NCBI RefSeq assembly: GCF_002355475.1
Contig: NZ_AP014862.1
Location: 5,518,001-5,582,000, forward strand
Reading direction: 5' to 3'
Source of the DNA: Pseudomonas furukawaii
Lineage (GTDB): Bacteria; Pseudomonadota; Gammaproteobacteria; Pseudomonadales; Pseudomonadaceae
DNA length: 64,000 nucleotides
In this document: positions 13,060 through 22,666 of the stretch, piece by piece
Layout of the letters: every line of letters begins with the position of its first letter
Numbering within the stretch: position 1 is the first letter of the stretch
The notes under the pieces: generated by a model
The model's database searches: none
What the model saw: the letters and a program-made list of their open reading frames with translations, nothing else
What the model was told of the DNA's origin: nothing
Program-made: the position numbers and the translations under genes

Positions 13060-13090
13060 TTGACATCTGGACAGCCTTTCCCGCTATCCG
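13060..13090 (+). promoter_or_regulatory. possible sigma-70 promoter of aroQ-accBC
   Basis: A perfect TTGACA -35 hexamer lies at 13060-13065 with a poor -10 (TATCCG at 13085-13090, 19-base spacing), 39 bases before the aroQ start. The surrounding 80 bases are clearly more AT-rich than the genes. A start here would transcribe aroQ, accB and accC together. Confidence 0.35.
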
Positions 13091-13128
13091 GCATAGTGCC
13101 GCCTGGCCTCCAATAAGGAAGACACCCC

Positions 13129-13572
13129 ATGGCCACCCTGCTCGTTCTGCATGGCCCCAACCTCAACCTGCTGGGCACCCGCGAACCCGACAAGTACGGT
13201 GCCACCACCCTGGCCGAGATCAACCAGGACCTGGAGCGCCGCGCCCGCGAGGCAGGCCACCACCTGATGGTCCTGCAAAGCAACGCCGAGTACGAACTGA
13301 TCGACCGGATTCACGCGGCACGTGGTGAAGGCGTGGACTTCATCATCATCAATCCTGCTGCTTTCACCCATACAAGTGTCGCCCTACGTGACGCGATGCT
13401 CGCAGTGAGCATCCCATTCATCGAAGTGCACCTGTCCAACGTGCACAAACGAGAGCCTTTCCGCCATCACTCCTACTTCTCCGACGTTGCGGTGGGAGTG
13501 ATCTGCGGTCTGGGAGCCACCGGCTACCGCCTGGCCCTGGACGCGGCACTGGAACACCTTGAACGCCCCTGA
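13129..13572 (+). CDS. aroQ: type II 3-dehydroquinate dehydratase
   Basis: The enzyme converts 3-dehydroquinate to 3-dehydroshikimate in the shikimate pathway. The 147-residue length and motifs are typical of the dodecameric type II class: '[13 protein letters not shown]' with the active-site Arg/Tyr lid region, '[15 protein letters not shown]' and the catalytic-His segment '[20 protein letters not shown]'. An AATAAGGAAG ribosome site precedes the ATG. It lies 25 bases ahead of accB, an arrangement conserved in Pseudomonas. Confidence 0.96.
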   Translation: MATLLVLHGPNLNLLGTREPDKYGATTLAEINQDLERRAREAGHHLMVLQSNAEYELIDRIHAARGEGVDFIIINPAAFTHTSVALRDAMLAVSIPFIEVHLSNVHKREPFRHHSYFSDVAVGVICGLGATGYRLALDAALEHLERP

Positions 13573-13597
13573 CCTCACCCTTGGGAGTTGATGATTA

Positions 13598-14062
13598 ATG
13601 GATATCCGTAAAGTCAAGAAACTGATCGAACTGCTGGAAGAATCCGGGATCGACGAACTGGAGATCCGCGAGGGCGAAGAGTCCGTTCGCATCAGCCGTC
13701 ACAGCAACAAGGCGATGGCTGCCCAGCCGATCTATGCCGCCGCCCCGGCTCCGGTCGCCGCCCCCGTGGCCGCCGCCGCTCCGGCGCCCGCCGCTGAAGC
13801 CGCCGCCCCGGCCGCCGCCAAGCTGAACGGCCACGTGGTGCGCTCGCCGATGGTCGGCACCTTCTACCGCGCCGCCTCGCCGACCTCCGCGAACTTCGCC
13901 GAAGTCGGCCAGACCGTGAAGAAAGGCGACATTCTCTGCATCGTCGAAGCGATGAAGATGATGAACCACATCGAAGCCGAAGCCAGCGGCGTGATCGAGT
14001 CCATCCTCGTGGAGAACGGCCAGCCGGTTGAGTACGACCAACCGCTGTTCACCATCGTCTGA
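13598..14062 (+). CDS. accB: biotin carboxyl carrier protein of acetyl-CoA carboxylase
   Basis: The 154-residue BCCP has an N-terminal dimerisation segment (to ~35), a flexible Ala/Pro-rich linker (about 47-72) and a C-terminal biotinyl domain. The biotinylation site is the Lys of '[13 protein letters not shown]' near residue 120. It shuttles carboxybiotin between AccC and the AccAD transferase for malonyl-CoA synthesis. accC follows 17 bases later. Confidence 0.97.
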   Translation: MDIRKVKKLIELLEESGIDELEIREGEESVRISRHSNKAMAAQPIYAAAPAPVAAPVAAAAPAPAAEAAAPAAAKLNGHVVRSPMVGTFYRAASPTSANFAEVGQTVKKGDILCIVEAMKMMNHIEAEASGVIESILVENGQPVEYDQPLFTIV

Positions 14063-14079
14063 ACCGCGGAGAGCCTGCG

Positions 14080-15429
14080 ATGTTGGAAAAAGTCCTGATC
14101 GCCAACCGTGGCGAGATCGCCCTGCGCATCCTGCGCGCCTGCAAGGAGCTGGGCATCAAGACGGTGGCGGTGCACTCCACGGCCGACCGCGAACTGATGC
14201 ACCTGTCCCTGGCCGACGAGACCGTGTGCATCGGCCCGGCACCCGCTGCCCAGTCCTACCTGAACATCCCGGCGATCATCAGTGCCGCCGAGCTTACCGG
14301 CGCCACCGCGATCCACCCGGGCTACGGCTTCCTCGCCGAGAACGCCGACTTCGCCGAGCAGGTGGAGAAGTCCGGCTTCGCCTTCATCGGCCCCAAGGCG
14401 GACACCATCCGTCTGATGGGTGACAAGGTGTCCGCCAAGGACGCCATGAAGCGCGCCGGCGTACCGACCGTTCCGGGTTCCGACGGCCCGCTGCCGGAAG
14501 ACGAATCGACCGCCCTGTCCATTGCCGAGGACGTCGGCTACCCGGTGATCATCAAGGCCGCCGGCGGCGGCGGTGGTCGCGGCATGCGCGTGGTCTACAG
14601 CGCCGACGAGCTGATCAAGTCGGCCAAGCTGACCCGTACCGAAGCCGGTGCGGCCTTCGGCAACTCCATGGTCTACCTGGAGAAGTTCCTCACCAACCCG
14701 CGCCACGTCGAAGTCCAGGTCCTCTCCGACGGCCAGGGCAACGCCATCCACCTGGGTGACCGCGACTGCTCCCTGCAGCGCCGCCACCAGAAGGTGCTGG
14801 AAGAAGCCCCCGCCCCCGGCATCGACGAGAAGGCCCGCGCCGAAGTGCTGGCCCGCTGCGTCCAGGCCTGCATCGAGATCGGCTACCGTGGCGCCGGCAC
14901 CTTCGAGTTCCTCTACGAGAACGGCCGCTTCTACTTCATCGAGATGAACACTCGCGTGCAGGTGGAGCACCCGGTCACCGAAATGGTCACCGGCATCGAC
15001 ATCGTCAAGGAAATGCTCAGCATCGCCGCCGGCAACAAGCTGTCCATCCGGCAGGAAGACGTGGTCATCCGTGGCCATGCGCTGGAATGCCGGATCAACG
15101 CGGAAGACCCGGACAACTTCATGCCCTCCCCGGGCAAGGTGACCTACTTCCACGCCCCGGGTGGCAACGGCGTCCGCGTCGACTCCCACCTGTACAGCGG
15201 CTACGCGGTTCCGCCGAACTACGACTCGCTGATCGGCAAGCTGATCACCTATGGCAAGGATCGCGACGAGGCCATGGCGCGCATGCGCAACGCCCTCGAC
15301 GAGATCGTCGTGGACGGCATCAAGACCAACGTGCCGCTGCACCGCGACCTCACCCGCGACAAGGGTTTCTGCAAGGGGGGCGTGAACATTCACTACCTCG
15401 AGAAGAAACTCGGCATGGACAAGCACTGA
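14080..15429 (+). CDS. accC: biotin carboxylase subunit of acetyl-CoA carboxylase
   Basis: AccC carboxylates the biotin on AccB using ATP and bicarbonate. The 449-residue protein starts with the Rossmann-like '[20 protein letters not shown]', has the ATP-grasp glycine loop '[14 protein letters not shown]' (about 158-171), the metal-binding '[17 protein letters not shown]' (around 285-300) and the C-terminal biotin-carboxylase domain. Length and sequence are standard. It ends the aroQ-accB-accC unit, followed by an intrinsic terminator. Confidence 0.97.
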   Translation: MLEKVLIANRGEIALRILRACKELGIKTVAVHSTADRELMHLSLADETVCIGPAPAAQSYLNIPAIISAAELTGATAIHPGYGFLAENADFAEQVEKSGFAFIGPKADTIRLMGDKVSAKDAMKRAGVPTVPGSDGPLPEDESTALSIAEDVGYPVIIKAAGGGGGRGMRVVYSADELIKSAKLTRTEAGAAFGNSMVYLEKFLTNPRHVEVQVLSDGQGNAIHLGDRDCSLQRRHQKVLEEAPAPGIDEKARAEVLARCVQACIEIGYRGAGTFEFLYENGRFYFIEMNTRVQVEHPVTEMVTGIDIVKEMLSIAAGNKLSIRQEDVVIRGHALECRINAEDPDNFMPSPGKVTYFHAPGGNGVRVDSHLYSGYAVPPNYDSLIGKLITYGKDRDEAMARMRNALDEIVVDGIKTNVPLHRDLTRDKGFCKGGVNIHYLEKKLGMDKH

Positions 15430-15452
15430 TCACCATCGGTGCCTGATCCACG

Positions 15453-15488
15453 ACACAAGGGCTGCCATCAGGCGGCCCTTGTGTTTTT
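15453..15488 (+). terminator. rho-independent terminator of accBC
   Basis: A 10-base stem (ACACAAGGGC at 15453-15462 with GCCCTTGTGT at 15475-15484) and a 12-base loop is followed by a T-run, 24 bases after the accC stop. This is the clearest classical intrinsic terminator in the window. Confidence 0.88.
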
Positions 15489-15557
15489 CCGGCCGGTGCT
15501 CAAGTAAGCTTGCGCGCCTGCCGTCCGCGCACGCCGATACATTCAAGAGGTTCCGCC

Positions 15558-16436
15558 ATGCCCTGGTTACAAGTCCGTCTCGCCATCACCCCGGAACAGG
15601 CCGAGACCTACGAAGACGCCCTGCTGGAAGTCGGCGCCGTCTCCGTGACCTTCATGGACGCCGAAGACCAGCCGATCTTCGAGCCCGACCTCGGCACCAC
15701 CCCGCTCTGGTCCCACACCCATCTGCTGGCCCTGTTCGAGGCCGACGTCGACGAGACCGCCCTGGTGGCGCACCTCGAACTGCTCACCGGCGGCGCGCTG
15801 CCCGAGCACCAGATCGAGCGCGTCGAGGACCAGGACTGGGAACGCAGCTGGATGGACAACTTCAAGCCCATGCGCTTCGGCCGCCGCCTGTGGATCGTCC
15901 CCAGCTGGCACGACGCCCCCGAGCGGGACGCCGTGAACCTGCTGCTGGATCCGGGCCTGGCCTTCGGCACCGGCACCCATCCCACCACCGCGCTGTGCCT
16001 GGAATGGCTGGATGGCCAGGACCTCACCGGCTGCGACGTGCTGGACTTCGGCTGTGGCTCCGGCATCCTCGCCATCGCCGCCCTGCTGCTGGGCGCCCGC
16101 CAGGCCGTGGGCACCGACATCGACCCCCAGGCCCTGGAAGCCTCCCGCGACAACGCCAGCCGCAACGGCATCGACCCGGCGCAGTTCCCGGTCTACCTGC
16201 CCGCCGACCTGCCGGCCAGGCCCGCCGCCGTCGTGGTGGCCAATATCCTCGCCGGCCCCCTGGTCTCCCTGGCTCCGCAAATCACCAGCCTGGTGGCGCC
16301 GGGCGGTCGCCTGGCCCTGTCCGGCATCCTCGCCGAGCAGGCCGAAGAAGTCCGTGCTGCCTACGCCGACGCCTTCGAGCTGGACCCGACGGCGGAGAAG
16401 GATGGCTGGGTACGCATCAGTGGCGTTCGCCGCTGA
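15558..16436 (+). CDS. prmA: ribosomal protein L11 methyltransferase
   Basis: PrmA trimethylates residues of ribosomal protein L11 using SAM. The 292-residue protein has the small N-terminal substrate-recognition domain beginning '[10 protein letters not shown]', the '[10 protein letters not shown]' loop and the SAM-binding motif I '[15 protein letters not shown]', then '[10 protein letters not shown]' where the family has its motif IV. The ATG at 15558 follows AGAGG and matches the family start; an upstream start at 15510 would add unrelated residues. Confidence 0.95.
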   Translation: MPWLQVRLAITPEQAETYEDALLEVGAVSVTFMDAEDQPIFEPDLGTTPLWSHTHLLALFEADVDETALVAHLELLTGGALPEHQIERVEDQDWERSWMDNFKPMRFGRRLWIVPSWHDAPERDAVNLLLDPGLAFGTGTHPTTALCLEWLDGQDLTGCDVLDFGCGSGILAIAALLLGARQAVGTDIDPQALEASRDNASRNGIDPAQFPVYLPADLPARPAAVVVANILAGPLVSLAPQITSLVAPGGRLALSGILAEQAEEVRAAYADAFELDPTAEKDGWVRISGVRR

Positions 16437-16494
16437 GGCGCTGGACACTCAGTGGATCGAGTAAAATAGCCTTTCGTTTCGACCGGATCGCCGC

Positions 16495-17886
16495 ATGACC
16501 GACAGTTTCGTCACCCAGTGCCCGCAATGTCAGACCCGTTTCCGTGTCAGCCGCGCCCAATTGGCGGTGGCCCACGGCGCCGTTCGCTGCGGCGCCTGCC
16601 TGCACGTGTTCAACGCGGCGCAGCAACTGCTGGCGGCTCGGGAGCAGGCTGCGGCCGAGAAACCCAGGGCTCCCAGCGCCAAACCCTCGGCCGCACCGCC
16701 CAAGGCGCCGCCGTCCCCGGCCCCGGCGGTCCCCAGCGTCGCCACCGTGCTCAAGCAGCCCGCCGCGCCGCTGGCCCCCATTCCAGCGACCTCGCCCGCT
16801 CCCGCGAGCAAGGCGCCCGCCGCCAGCGACGCCCTGTGGATCCACGACGACCTGGACCTGGACAGCCTCGACCTCGACGAGGAACTGGCCAAGCTGGAGC
16901 AGGAAGAACAGCGCCTTTCCCGTGACCTGCTGGGCCCGGACGCCCCCCTGCGCGCCGACAACCGCGCCCCTGCGGCGGAGCCCGACGAACGCTGGGCCGA
17001 TGCCCTCGTCGCCGCCGAGGAGCACGAGGCCGCCCCCGAGTCCCTGCACGCCCGCGAGCCCGAGATCGAGCCGGAAACCCACTTCGAACTGCGCGCCGAA
17101 CCCGAGGAAGAGGCCGTCGCTCCGACGCCGCCCGAGCCGGCCAGCCCCACCTCCCGCACCGAACCCAGCCTGGGCATGGACCTGGTGGAAGATGAGCCCG
17201 GCCCCGACTTCACGCTGGGCGCCGCCCGCGACGACGAGCCCGGGCAACTGCCGGACGAGGACGACGAGGAGCACGACGAGCCCCACCAGCCGGACGCGCC
17301 CCGGACCGCCGCCCACAAGCGCAACGAGCCGGGCCTGCGCGAGGAAGCCCTGCTCAACCTCAACGACGAGCCGCTGCAACTGGACTGGCAGGAATCCCGT
17401 CGCCCCTGGGGTCGCTGGATCGGCTGGCTGGCGCTGAACCTCCTGGCCGCCCTGGCCCTGGCCACCCAGTACGTCTGGTACCACTTCGATGAACTGGCCC
17501 GGCAGGACCAGTACCGCCCCTGGTTCCAGCAGATCTGCCCGGAGATCGGCTGCCAGCTGCCGTCCAAGGTGGACATCAACCTGATCAAGAGCAGCAACCT
17601 CGTGGTGCGCAGCCACCCCGAGTTCTCCGGCGCCCTGGTGGTGGACGCCATCCTCTACAACCGCGCCGCCTTCGCCCAGCCCTTCCCGCTGCTGGAACTG
17701 CGCTTCGCCGACATGAACGGCCAACTGCTGGCCAGTCGTCGGTTCAAGCCGGGCGAATACCTCTCCGGCGAGTTGGCCGGACAGTCGGAAATGCCCCCGC
17801 AAACCCCCATCCACATCAGCCTGGACATCCTCGACCCCGGCACCAAGGCCGTGAACTACAGCCTCAGCTTCCACTCCCCCGATTAA
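16495..17886 (+). CDS. zinc-ribbon and DUF3426 domain protein
   Basis: The 463-residue protein has an MJ0042-type zinc ribbon at the N-terminus (Cys9, Cys12, Cys32, Cys35), a long low-complexity linker rich in Pro/Ala then Glu/Asp (about 50-290), one membrane helix at about 307-325 and a C-terminal DUF3426 domain outside it (about 330-460). The topology suggests a cytoplasmic zinc-binding head, acidic tether and periplasmic domain. Its function is unknown, but it is regularly found between prmA and dusB-fis in Pseudomonas. An acidic, highly variable linker is typical. The stop codon is immediately followed by a strong hairpin. Confidence 0.88.
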   Translation: MTDSFVTQCPQCQTRFRVSRAQLAVAHGAVRCGACLHVFNAAQQLLAAREQAAAEKPRAPSAKPSAAPPKAPPSPAPAVPSVATVLKQPAAPLAPIPATSPAPASKAPAASDALWIHDDLDLDSLDLDEELAKLEQEEQRLSRDLLGPDAPLRADNRAPAAEPDERWADALVAAEEHEAAPESLHAREPEIEPETHFELRAEPEEEAVAPTPPEPASPTSRTEPSLGMDLVEDEPGPDFTLGAARDDEPGQLPDEDDEEHDEPHQPDAPRTAAHKRNEPGLREEALLNLNDEPLQLDWQESRRPWGRWIGWLALNLLAALALATQYVWYHFDELARQDQYRPWFQQICPEIGCQLPSKVDINLIKSSNLVVRSHPEFSGALVVDAILYNRAAFAQPFPLLELRFADMNGQLLASRRFKPGEYLSGELAGQSEMPPQTPIHISLDILDPGTKAVNYSLSFHSPD

Positions 17887-17918
17887 GCTGGAGGCGCCGT
17901 AACACGGCGCCTCCAGCT
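17886..17918 (+). terminator. perfect 15-base hairpin at the stop codon
   Basis: AGCTGGAGGCGCCGT (17886-17900) and ACGGCGCCTCCAGCT (17904-17918) form a perfect stem with a three-base loop; its first base is the last base of the TAA stop of the zinc-ribbon gene. There is no T-run. It probably ends this transcript or protects its 3' end before the dusB-fis promoter region. Confidence 0.75.
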
Positions 17919-18108
17919 GTCAACTCGCACCTGGCGATAAGGCCGCCGCTGTTCAGAATTTGTTCAAAACAGCCTTTATCCCGTCATCGGGAGCGGGTAT
18001 CATGCCCACCCTTTTTCGAACTCCCCCAGGCTTACGAAACACCGGCTAACGCCGCCCGTTTCGTATTGAACCGTGCAATCAACTGAGCAGGCCCAAACAG
18101 GGAAGACT

Positions 18109-19104
18109 ATGTCGTCGGTCAGCATTGGCCCTTATGCCTTGCCCAATCCGGTGATACTCGCCCCCATGGCGGGTGTGACCGACCGGCCGTTCCGTCTGCT
18201 TTGCCGTCGCCTCGGCGCCGGCATGGTGGTCTCGGAGATGGTCACCAGCGACGTGCGCCTGTGGAACAGCCGCAAATCCCGGCTGCGCCTGCTGCATGAG
18301 GGGGACCCGGAGCCCCGCTCCGTCCAGATCGCCGGGGGCGACCCGGACATGCTGGCGGAAGCGGCCAGGGCCAATGTCGAGCTCGGTGCCCAGATCATCG
18401 ACATCAACATGGGCTGCCCGGCGAAAAAGGTCTGCAACAAGGCCGCCGGCTCGGCGCTGATGAAGGACGAGGCCCTGGTGGCCGCCATCCTCGACGCCGT
18501 GGTCAAGGCCGTCGACGTACCCGTCACCCTGAAGATCAGGACCGGCTGGGATCGATCGAACAGGAACGGCATCACCGTGGCGCGGATCGCCGAACAGGCG
18601 GGCATCCAGGCCCTGGCGGTCCACGGCAGGACCCGCGCCGACCTGTACACCGGCGAAGCCGAGTACGACACCATCGCTGCCATCAAGCAGGCGGTGTCGA
18701 TCCCGGTCTTCGCCAATGGCGATATCGACTCGCCGCACAAAGCGAAACAGGTCCTCGACGCCACCGGCGCCGATGCCCTGCTGATCGGTCGAGCGGCCCA
18801 GGGGCGACCCTGGATCTTCCGCGAGATCGCGCATTACCTGGCCACCGGCGAGATCCTGCCGGCGCCGGGGCTGATCGAGGTGGAACGGATACTGCTGGAG
18901 CACCTGGCCGCACTGCACGCCTTCTACGGCGAAGTGATGGGCGTACGCATCGCCCGCAAGCATGTCGGCTGGTACCTGGCAACCCTGCCCGGCGCCAGGG
19001 AGTTTCGCGCCAAGTTCAATCGTTTGGAGTCCACGGACGCGCAGTGCGCCAACGTTCGCGAGTTTTTCGCCGAGCGTCACAACGAAGGGGAAAAGGCCGC
19101 ATGA
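18109..19104 (+). CDS. dusB: tRNA-dihydrouridine synthase B
   Basis: DusB is an FMN enzyme that reduces uridine to dihydrouridine in tRNA (U17 in E. coli). Visible in the 331-residue protein are '[13 protein letters not shown]', the catalytic-cysteine motif '[20 protein letters not shown]', '[12 protein letters not shown]' and '[12 protein letters not shown]' of the FMN-binding barrel. The start at 18109 with upstream AGGGAAG gives the family N-terminus. It overlaps fis by four bases (ATGA), the arrangement known from gamma-proteobacteria where the dusB-fis promoter responds to growth rate. Confidence 0.96.
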   Translation: MSSVSIGPYALPNPVILAPMAGVTDRPFRLLCRRLGAGMVVSEMVTSDVRLWNSRKSRLRLLHEGDPEPRSVQIAGGDPDMLAEAARANVELGAQIIDINMGCPAKKVCNKAAGSALMKDEALVAAILDAVVKAVDVPVTLKIRTGWDRSNRNGITVARIAEQAGIQALAVHGRTRADLYTGEAEYDTIAAIKQAVSIPVFANGDIDSPHKAKQVLDATGADALLIGRAAQGRPWIFREIAHYLATGEILPAPGLIEVERILLEHLAALHAFYGEVMGVRIARKHVGWYLATLPGAREFRAKFNRLESTDAQCANVREFFAERHNEGEKAA

Positions 19105-19421
19105 CGACGATGACCGAGAATTTTTTTGATGGGGCAACACCCGTGAGCGACAACGCCAACCTGAAGCAGCACCTGACGGCACCGACCGCGGAGGGTCAGA
19201 CCCTGCGCGGCAGCGTCGAGAAGGCACTGCACAACTACTTCGCCCATCTTGAGGGCGCGACCGTGACGGATGTGTACAACCTGGTGCTTTCCGAAGTGGA
19301 AGCGCCACTGCTGGAAACCGTGATGAACTACGTCAAGGGCAACCAGACCAAGGCTTCCGAGATGCTCGGCCTCAACCGCGGCACGCTGCGCAAGAAGCTC
19401 AAGCAGTACGACCTCCTCTAA
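19101..19421 (+). CDS. fis: nucleoid-associated DNA-bending protein Fis
   Basis: The 106-residue Fis has the N-terminal '[20 protein letters not shown]' segment, the dimerisation helices and the C-terminal helix-turn-helix '[20 protein letters not shown]'. It bends DNA at degenerate sites and controls rRNA promoters, recombination and supercoiling. The ATG at 19101 overlaps the dusB stop, so translation is probably coupled. The sequence is nearly that remembered for P. aeruginosa Fis. Confidence 0.97.
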   Translation: MTTMTENFFDGATPVSDNANLKQHLTAPTAEGQTLRGSVEKALHNYFAHLEGATVTDVYNLVLSEVEAPLLETVMNYVKGNQTKASEMLGLNRGTLRKKLKQYDLL

Positions 19422-19518
19422 ACGCCGAACAGGCCGCTGAACGCTGAAAGCCGGACCCGCTTCTGCACTCCAGCCTTCGGCCACTGGCCTCCAGCGTCTT
19501 CTCATCGATGGAAACGTT

Positions 19519-21126
19519 ATGACCGACCAAACCCTTCGCCTTCCCGTTCGCCGCGCCCTTATCAGCGTTTCCGACAAGACCGGCATCGTCGAATTCGCCC
19601 GTGAGCTGGCAGCCCTCGGCGTGGAGATCCTCTCCACCGGCGGCACCTACAAGCTGCTCAAGGACAACGGCATCGCCGCCGTCGAGGTCGCCGACTACAC
19701 CGGCTTCCCGGAAATGATGGACGGCCGCGTGAAGACCCTGCATCCGAAGATCCACGGCGGCATCCTCGGCCGTCGCGACCTGGATGGCGCGGTGATGGAC
19801 CAGCACGGCATCAAGCCGATCGACCTGGTGGCGGTCAACCTCTATCCCTTCGAAGCCACGGTCGCCAAGCCTGACTGCGACCTGCCCACCGCCATCGAGA
19901 ACATCGACATCGGCGGCCCGACCATGGTTCGCAGCGCGGCGAAGAACCACAAGGACGTCGCCATCGTGGTCAACGCCAGCGACTACGCCGGCGTCCTCGA
20001 GGGCCTCAAGGCCGGCGGCCTGACCTACGCCCAGCGCTTCGACCTGGCCCTCAAGGCCTTCGAGCACACCTCGGCCTACGACGGCATGATCGCCAACTAC
20101 CTGGGCACCATCGACCAGGCCCGCGACACCCTCTCCACCGAAGGCCGTGGCGCCTTCCCGCGCACCTTCAACAGCCAGTTCATCAAGGCCCAGGAGATGC
20201 GCTACGGCGAAAACCCGCACCAGAGCGCCGCCTTCTACGTGGAAGCCCGGCCGGCCGAGGCCAGCGTCGCCACCGCCACCCAGCTGCAGGGCAAGGAACT
20301 GTCCTTCAACAACGTGGCCGACACCGACGCCGCCCTGGAATGCGTGAAGAGCTTCGTCAAGCCGGCCTGCGTCATCGTCAAGCACGCCAACCCCTGCGGC
20401 GTTTCCGTGGTACCGGAAGACGAGGGCGGCATCCGCAAGGCCTATGACCTGGCCTACGCCACCGACACCGAATCCGCCTTCGGCGGCATCATCGCCTTCA
20501 ACCGCGAACTGGATGCCGAAACCGCCCAGGCCATCGTCGATCGCCAGTTCGTCGAAGTCATCATCGCCCCGAAGGTCTCCGCCGCCGCCCGCGAAGTGGT
20601 CGCCGCCAAGGCCAACGTACGCCTGCTGGAATGTGGCGAGTGGTCGGCCGAGCGCGCCCCGGGCTGGGACTTCAAGCGCGTCAACGGCGGCCTGCTGGTG
20701 CAGAGCCGCGACATCGGCATGATCACCGCCGCCGACCTCAAGGTGGTGACCCGGCGCGCGCCGAGCGAGCAGGAAATCCATGACCTGATCTTCGCCTGGA
20801 AAGTGGCCAAGTTCGTCAAGTCCAACGCCATCGTCTACGCCAGGAACCGCCAGACCGTCGGCGTCGGCGCCGGCCAGATGAGCCGCGTCAACTCCGCCCG
20901 CATCGCCGCCATCAAGGCCGAGCACGCCGGTCTCGAAGTGAAGGGCGCGGTCATGGCCTCCGATGCCTTCTTCCCCTTCCGCGACGGCATCGACAACGCC
21001 GCCAAGGCCGGCATCACCGCCGTGATCCAGCCGGGTGGCTCCATGCGTGACAACGAAGTGATCGCCGCCGCCGACGAGGCTGGCATTGCCATGGTGTTCA
21101 CCGGCATGCGCCACTTCCGCCACTGA
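19519..21126 (+). CDS. purH: bifunctional AICAR transformylase/IMP cyclohydrolase
   Basis: PurH performs the last two steps of IMP synthesis. The 535-residue enzyme has the N-terminal MGS-like cyclohydrolase domain ('[18 protein letters not shown]' then '[16 protein letters not shown]') and the C-terminal transformylase with '[13 protein letters not shown]', the catalytic 'KHANPCGVS' and '[13 protein letters not shown]'. It lies 97 bases after fis and 132 bases before purD. Confidence 0.97.
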   Translation: MTDQTLRLPVRRALISVSDKTGIVEFARELAALGVEILSTGGTYKLLKDNGIAAVEVADYTGFPEMMDGRVKTLHPKIHGGILGRRDLDGAVMDQHGIKPIDLVAVNLYPFEATVAKPDCDLPTAIENIDIGGPTMVRSAAKNHKDVAIVVNASDYAGVLEGLKAGGLTYAQRFDLALKAFEHTSAYDGMIANYLGTIDQARDTLSTEGRGAFPRTFNSQFIKAQEMRYGENPHQSAAFYVEARPAEASVATATQLQGKELSFNNVADTDAALECVKSFVKPACVIVKHANPCGVSVVPEDEGGIRKAYDLAYATDTESAFGGIIAFNRELDAETAQAIVDRQFVEVIIAPKVSAAAREVVAAKANVRLLECGEWSAERAPGWDFKRVNGGLLVQSRDIGMITAADLKVVTRRAPSEQEIHDLIFAWKVAKFVKSNAIVYARNRQTVGVGAGQMSRVNSARIAAIKAEHAGLEVKGAVMASDAFFPFRDGIDNAAKAGITAVIQPGGSMRDNEVIAAADEAGIAMVFTGMRHFRH

Positions 21127-21190
21127 AGGCCGCACTCGGGCAGGCACTCGCCTGCCCGATCGCGACCTCGACTCCGGGGTCGCCCATTTA

Positions 21191-21224
21191 CGTAGGGTGG
21201 ATGACGCTCTTTTCATCCACCATC
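21191..21224. repeat. GTAGGGTGGATG-type dispersed palindrome
   Basis: GGTGGATG (21196-21203) and CATCCACC (21214-21221) form an 8-base stem in the purH-purD gap. The 'GTAGGGTGGATGACGC' wording belongs to a dispersed intergenic family that recurs in variant form at 27.6, 38.4, 44.0 and 53.6 kb. Confidence 0.6.
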
Positions 21225-21258
21225 GGGGCCCCTGGCCCGCCTCCTTGAGGAAAACGCA

Positions 21259-22548
21259 ATGAACGTACTGATCATCGGCAGCGGCGGTCGTGAACACGCC
21301 CTGGCCTGGAAGGTGGCCCAGGACCCGCGCGTCGCCAAGGTCTTCGTCGCCCCGGGCAACGCCGGCACCGCGACTGAGCCCAAGTGCGAGAACGTCGCCA
21401 TCGACGTGCTGGCCATCGAGCAACTGGCCGATTTCGCCGCGCAGAACGTGCAGCTGACCATCGTCGGCCCCGAGGCGCCACTGGTGAAGGGCGTGGTGGA
21501 CCTGTTCCGCGCGCGCGGCCTGGCCATCTTCGGCCCCACCGCCGGCGCCGCCCAGCTGGAAGGCTCCAAGGCCTTCACCAAGGACTTCCTGGCCCGCCAC
21601 CAGATCCCCACCGCCGACTACCAGAACTTCACCGAAGTCGAGCCGGCGCTGGCCTACCTGCGCCAGCAGGGCGCGCCCATCGTGATCAAGGCCGACGGCC
21701 TGGCCGCCGGCAAGGGCGTGATCGTCGCCATGACCCTGGCCGAAGCCGAGGACGCCGTGCGCGACATGCTTTCCGGCAACGCCTTCGGCGACGCCGGCGC
21801 CCGCGTGGTGATCGAGGAGTTCCTCGACGGCGAGGAAGCCAGCTTCATCGTCATGGTGGACGGCAAGAACGTGCTGCCCATGGCCACCAGCCAGGACCAC
21901 AAGCGCGTCGGCGACGGCGACACCGGCCCCAACACCGGCGGCATGGGCGCCTACTCCCCCGCCCCCGTGGTGACCCCGGCCGTGCACCAGCGCGTGATGG
22001 ACGAGATCATCTACCCGACCGTGCGCGGCATGGCCGAGGAAGGCAACGTCTACACCGGCTTCCTCTACGCCGGCCTGATGATCGACAAGGCCGGCGCGCC
22101 CAAGGTCATCGAGTTCAACTGCCGCTTCGGCGACCCGGAAACCCAGCCCATCATGGTGCGCCTGGAATCCTCCCTGGTCCTGCTGGTGGAGGCCGCCCTG
22201 GCCCAGGCCCTGGACAAGGTGGAAGCCACCTGGGACCCGCGCCCCACCGTGGGCGTCGTGCTGGCCGCCGGCGGCTACCCGGGCGACTACGCCAAGGGTG
22301 ACCTGATCGAAGGCCTGGACGACGCCGCCGCGCTCGACGGCAAGGTGTTCCACGCCGGCACCGCGCAGAAGGACGGCCGGATCGTCACCGCCGGTGGCCG
22401 CGTGCTCTGCGCCACCGCCATCGGCGCCAGCGTGGCCGACGCCCAGCAACAGGCCTACCGCCTGGCGGAGAAGATCCGCTGGAACGGCTGCTTCTACCGC
22501 AAGGACATCGGCTACCGCGCCATCGCCCGCGAACGCGGCGAAGGGTAA
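21259..22548 (+). CDS. purD: phosphoribosylamine-glycine ligase
   Basis: PurD joins glycine to phosphoribosylamine, the second step of purine synthesis. The 429-residue protein opens with 'VLIIGSGGREHALAWK', has the ATP-grasp segment 'IVIKADGLAAGKGVIVA' (about 140-156) and the metal-binding 'FNCRFGDPETQ' (about 287-297). An AGGAAA ribosome site precedes the ATG. It is followed by a hairpin terminator and then retS, the same order as in P. aeruginosa. Confidence 0.97.
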   Translation: MNVLIIGSGGREHALAWKVAQDPRVAKVFVAPGNAGTATEPKCENVAIDVLAIEQLADFAAQNVQLTIVGPEAPLVKGVVDLFRARGLAIFGPTAGAAQLEGSKAFTKDFLARHQIPTADYQNFTEVEPALAYLRQQGAPIVIKADGLAAGKGVIVAMTLAEAEDAVRDMLSGNAFGDAGARVVIEEFLDGEEASFIVMVDGKNVLPMATSQDHKRVGDGDTGPNTGGMGAYSPAPVVTPAVHQRVMDEIIYPTVRGMAEEGNVYTGFLYAGLMIDKAGAPKVIEFNCRFGDPETQPIMVRLESSLVLLVEAALAQALDKVEATWDPRPTVGVVLAAGGYPGDYAKGDLIEGLDDAAALDGKVFHAGTAQKDGRIVTAGGRVLCATAIGASVADAQQQAYRLAEKIRWNGCFYRKDIGYRAIARERGEG

Positions 22549-22568
22549 GGATCAGGCAGGGACCTGAA

Positions 22569-22605
22569 GACCGGGGCGGACCGCCCGACAGCGGCCGCCC
22601 CGGTC
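22569..22605 (+). terminator. hairpin after purD
   Basis: An 11-base perfect stem (GACCGGGGCGG at 22569-22579, CCGCCCCGGTC at 22595-22605) stands 20 bases after the purD stop, followed by ATATT. It probably ends the pur transcript before retS. Confidence 0.75.
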
Positions 22606-22629
22606 ATATTCCGCACCCAGGCGCTTGGC

Positions 22630-22635
22630 TATAAT
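22630..22635 (+). promoter_or_regulatory. possible -10 box of retS
   Basis: A consensus TATAAT lies 31 bases before the GTG start of retS and just after the purD terminator. No convincing -35 is seen at 16-18 bases (an imperfect TTCCGC lies at 15), so the call rests on the -10 and its position. Confidence 0.4.
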
Positions 22636-22666
22636 CCGGCCACTCACCCACGAAGGGACCTCGCCC

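Noticed and set aside
17960-18003. Candidate sigma-70 promoter for dusB-fis (TATCAT as -10)
   Set aside because: The -35 matches at only three of six positions; a promoter must exist in this AT-richer stretch, but I cannot place it.
19399-22449. Very long open frame (over 1000 codons) on the minus strand opposite purH and purD
   Set aside because: It is a GC-rich antisense shadow: its product is low-complexity and His/Gly/Val-rich, and the plus strand has two clear, standard enzymes.
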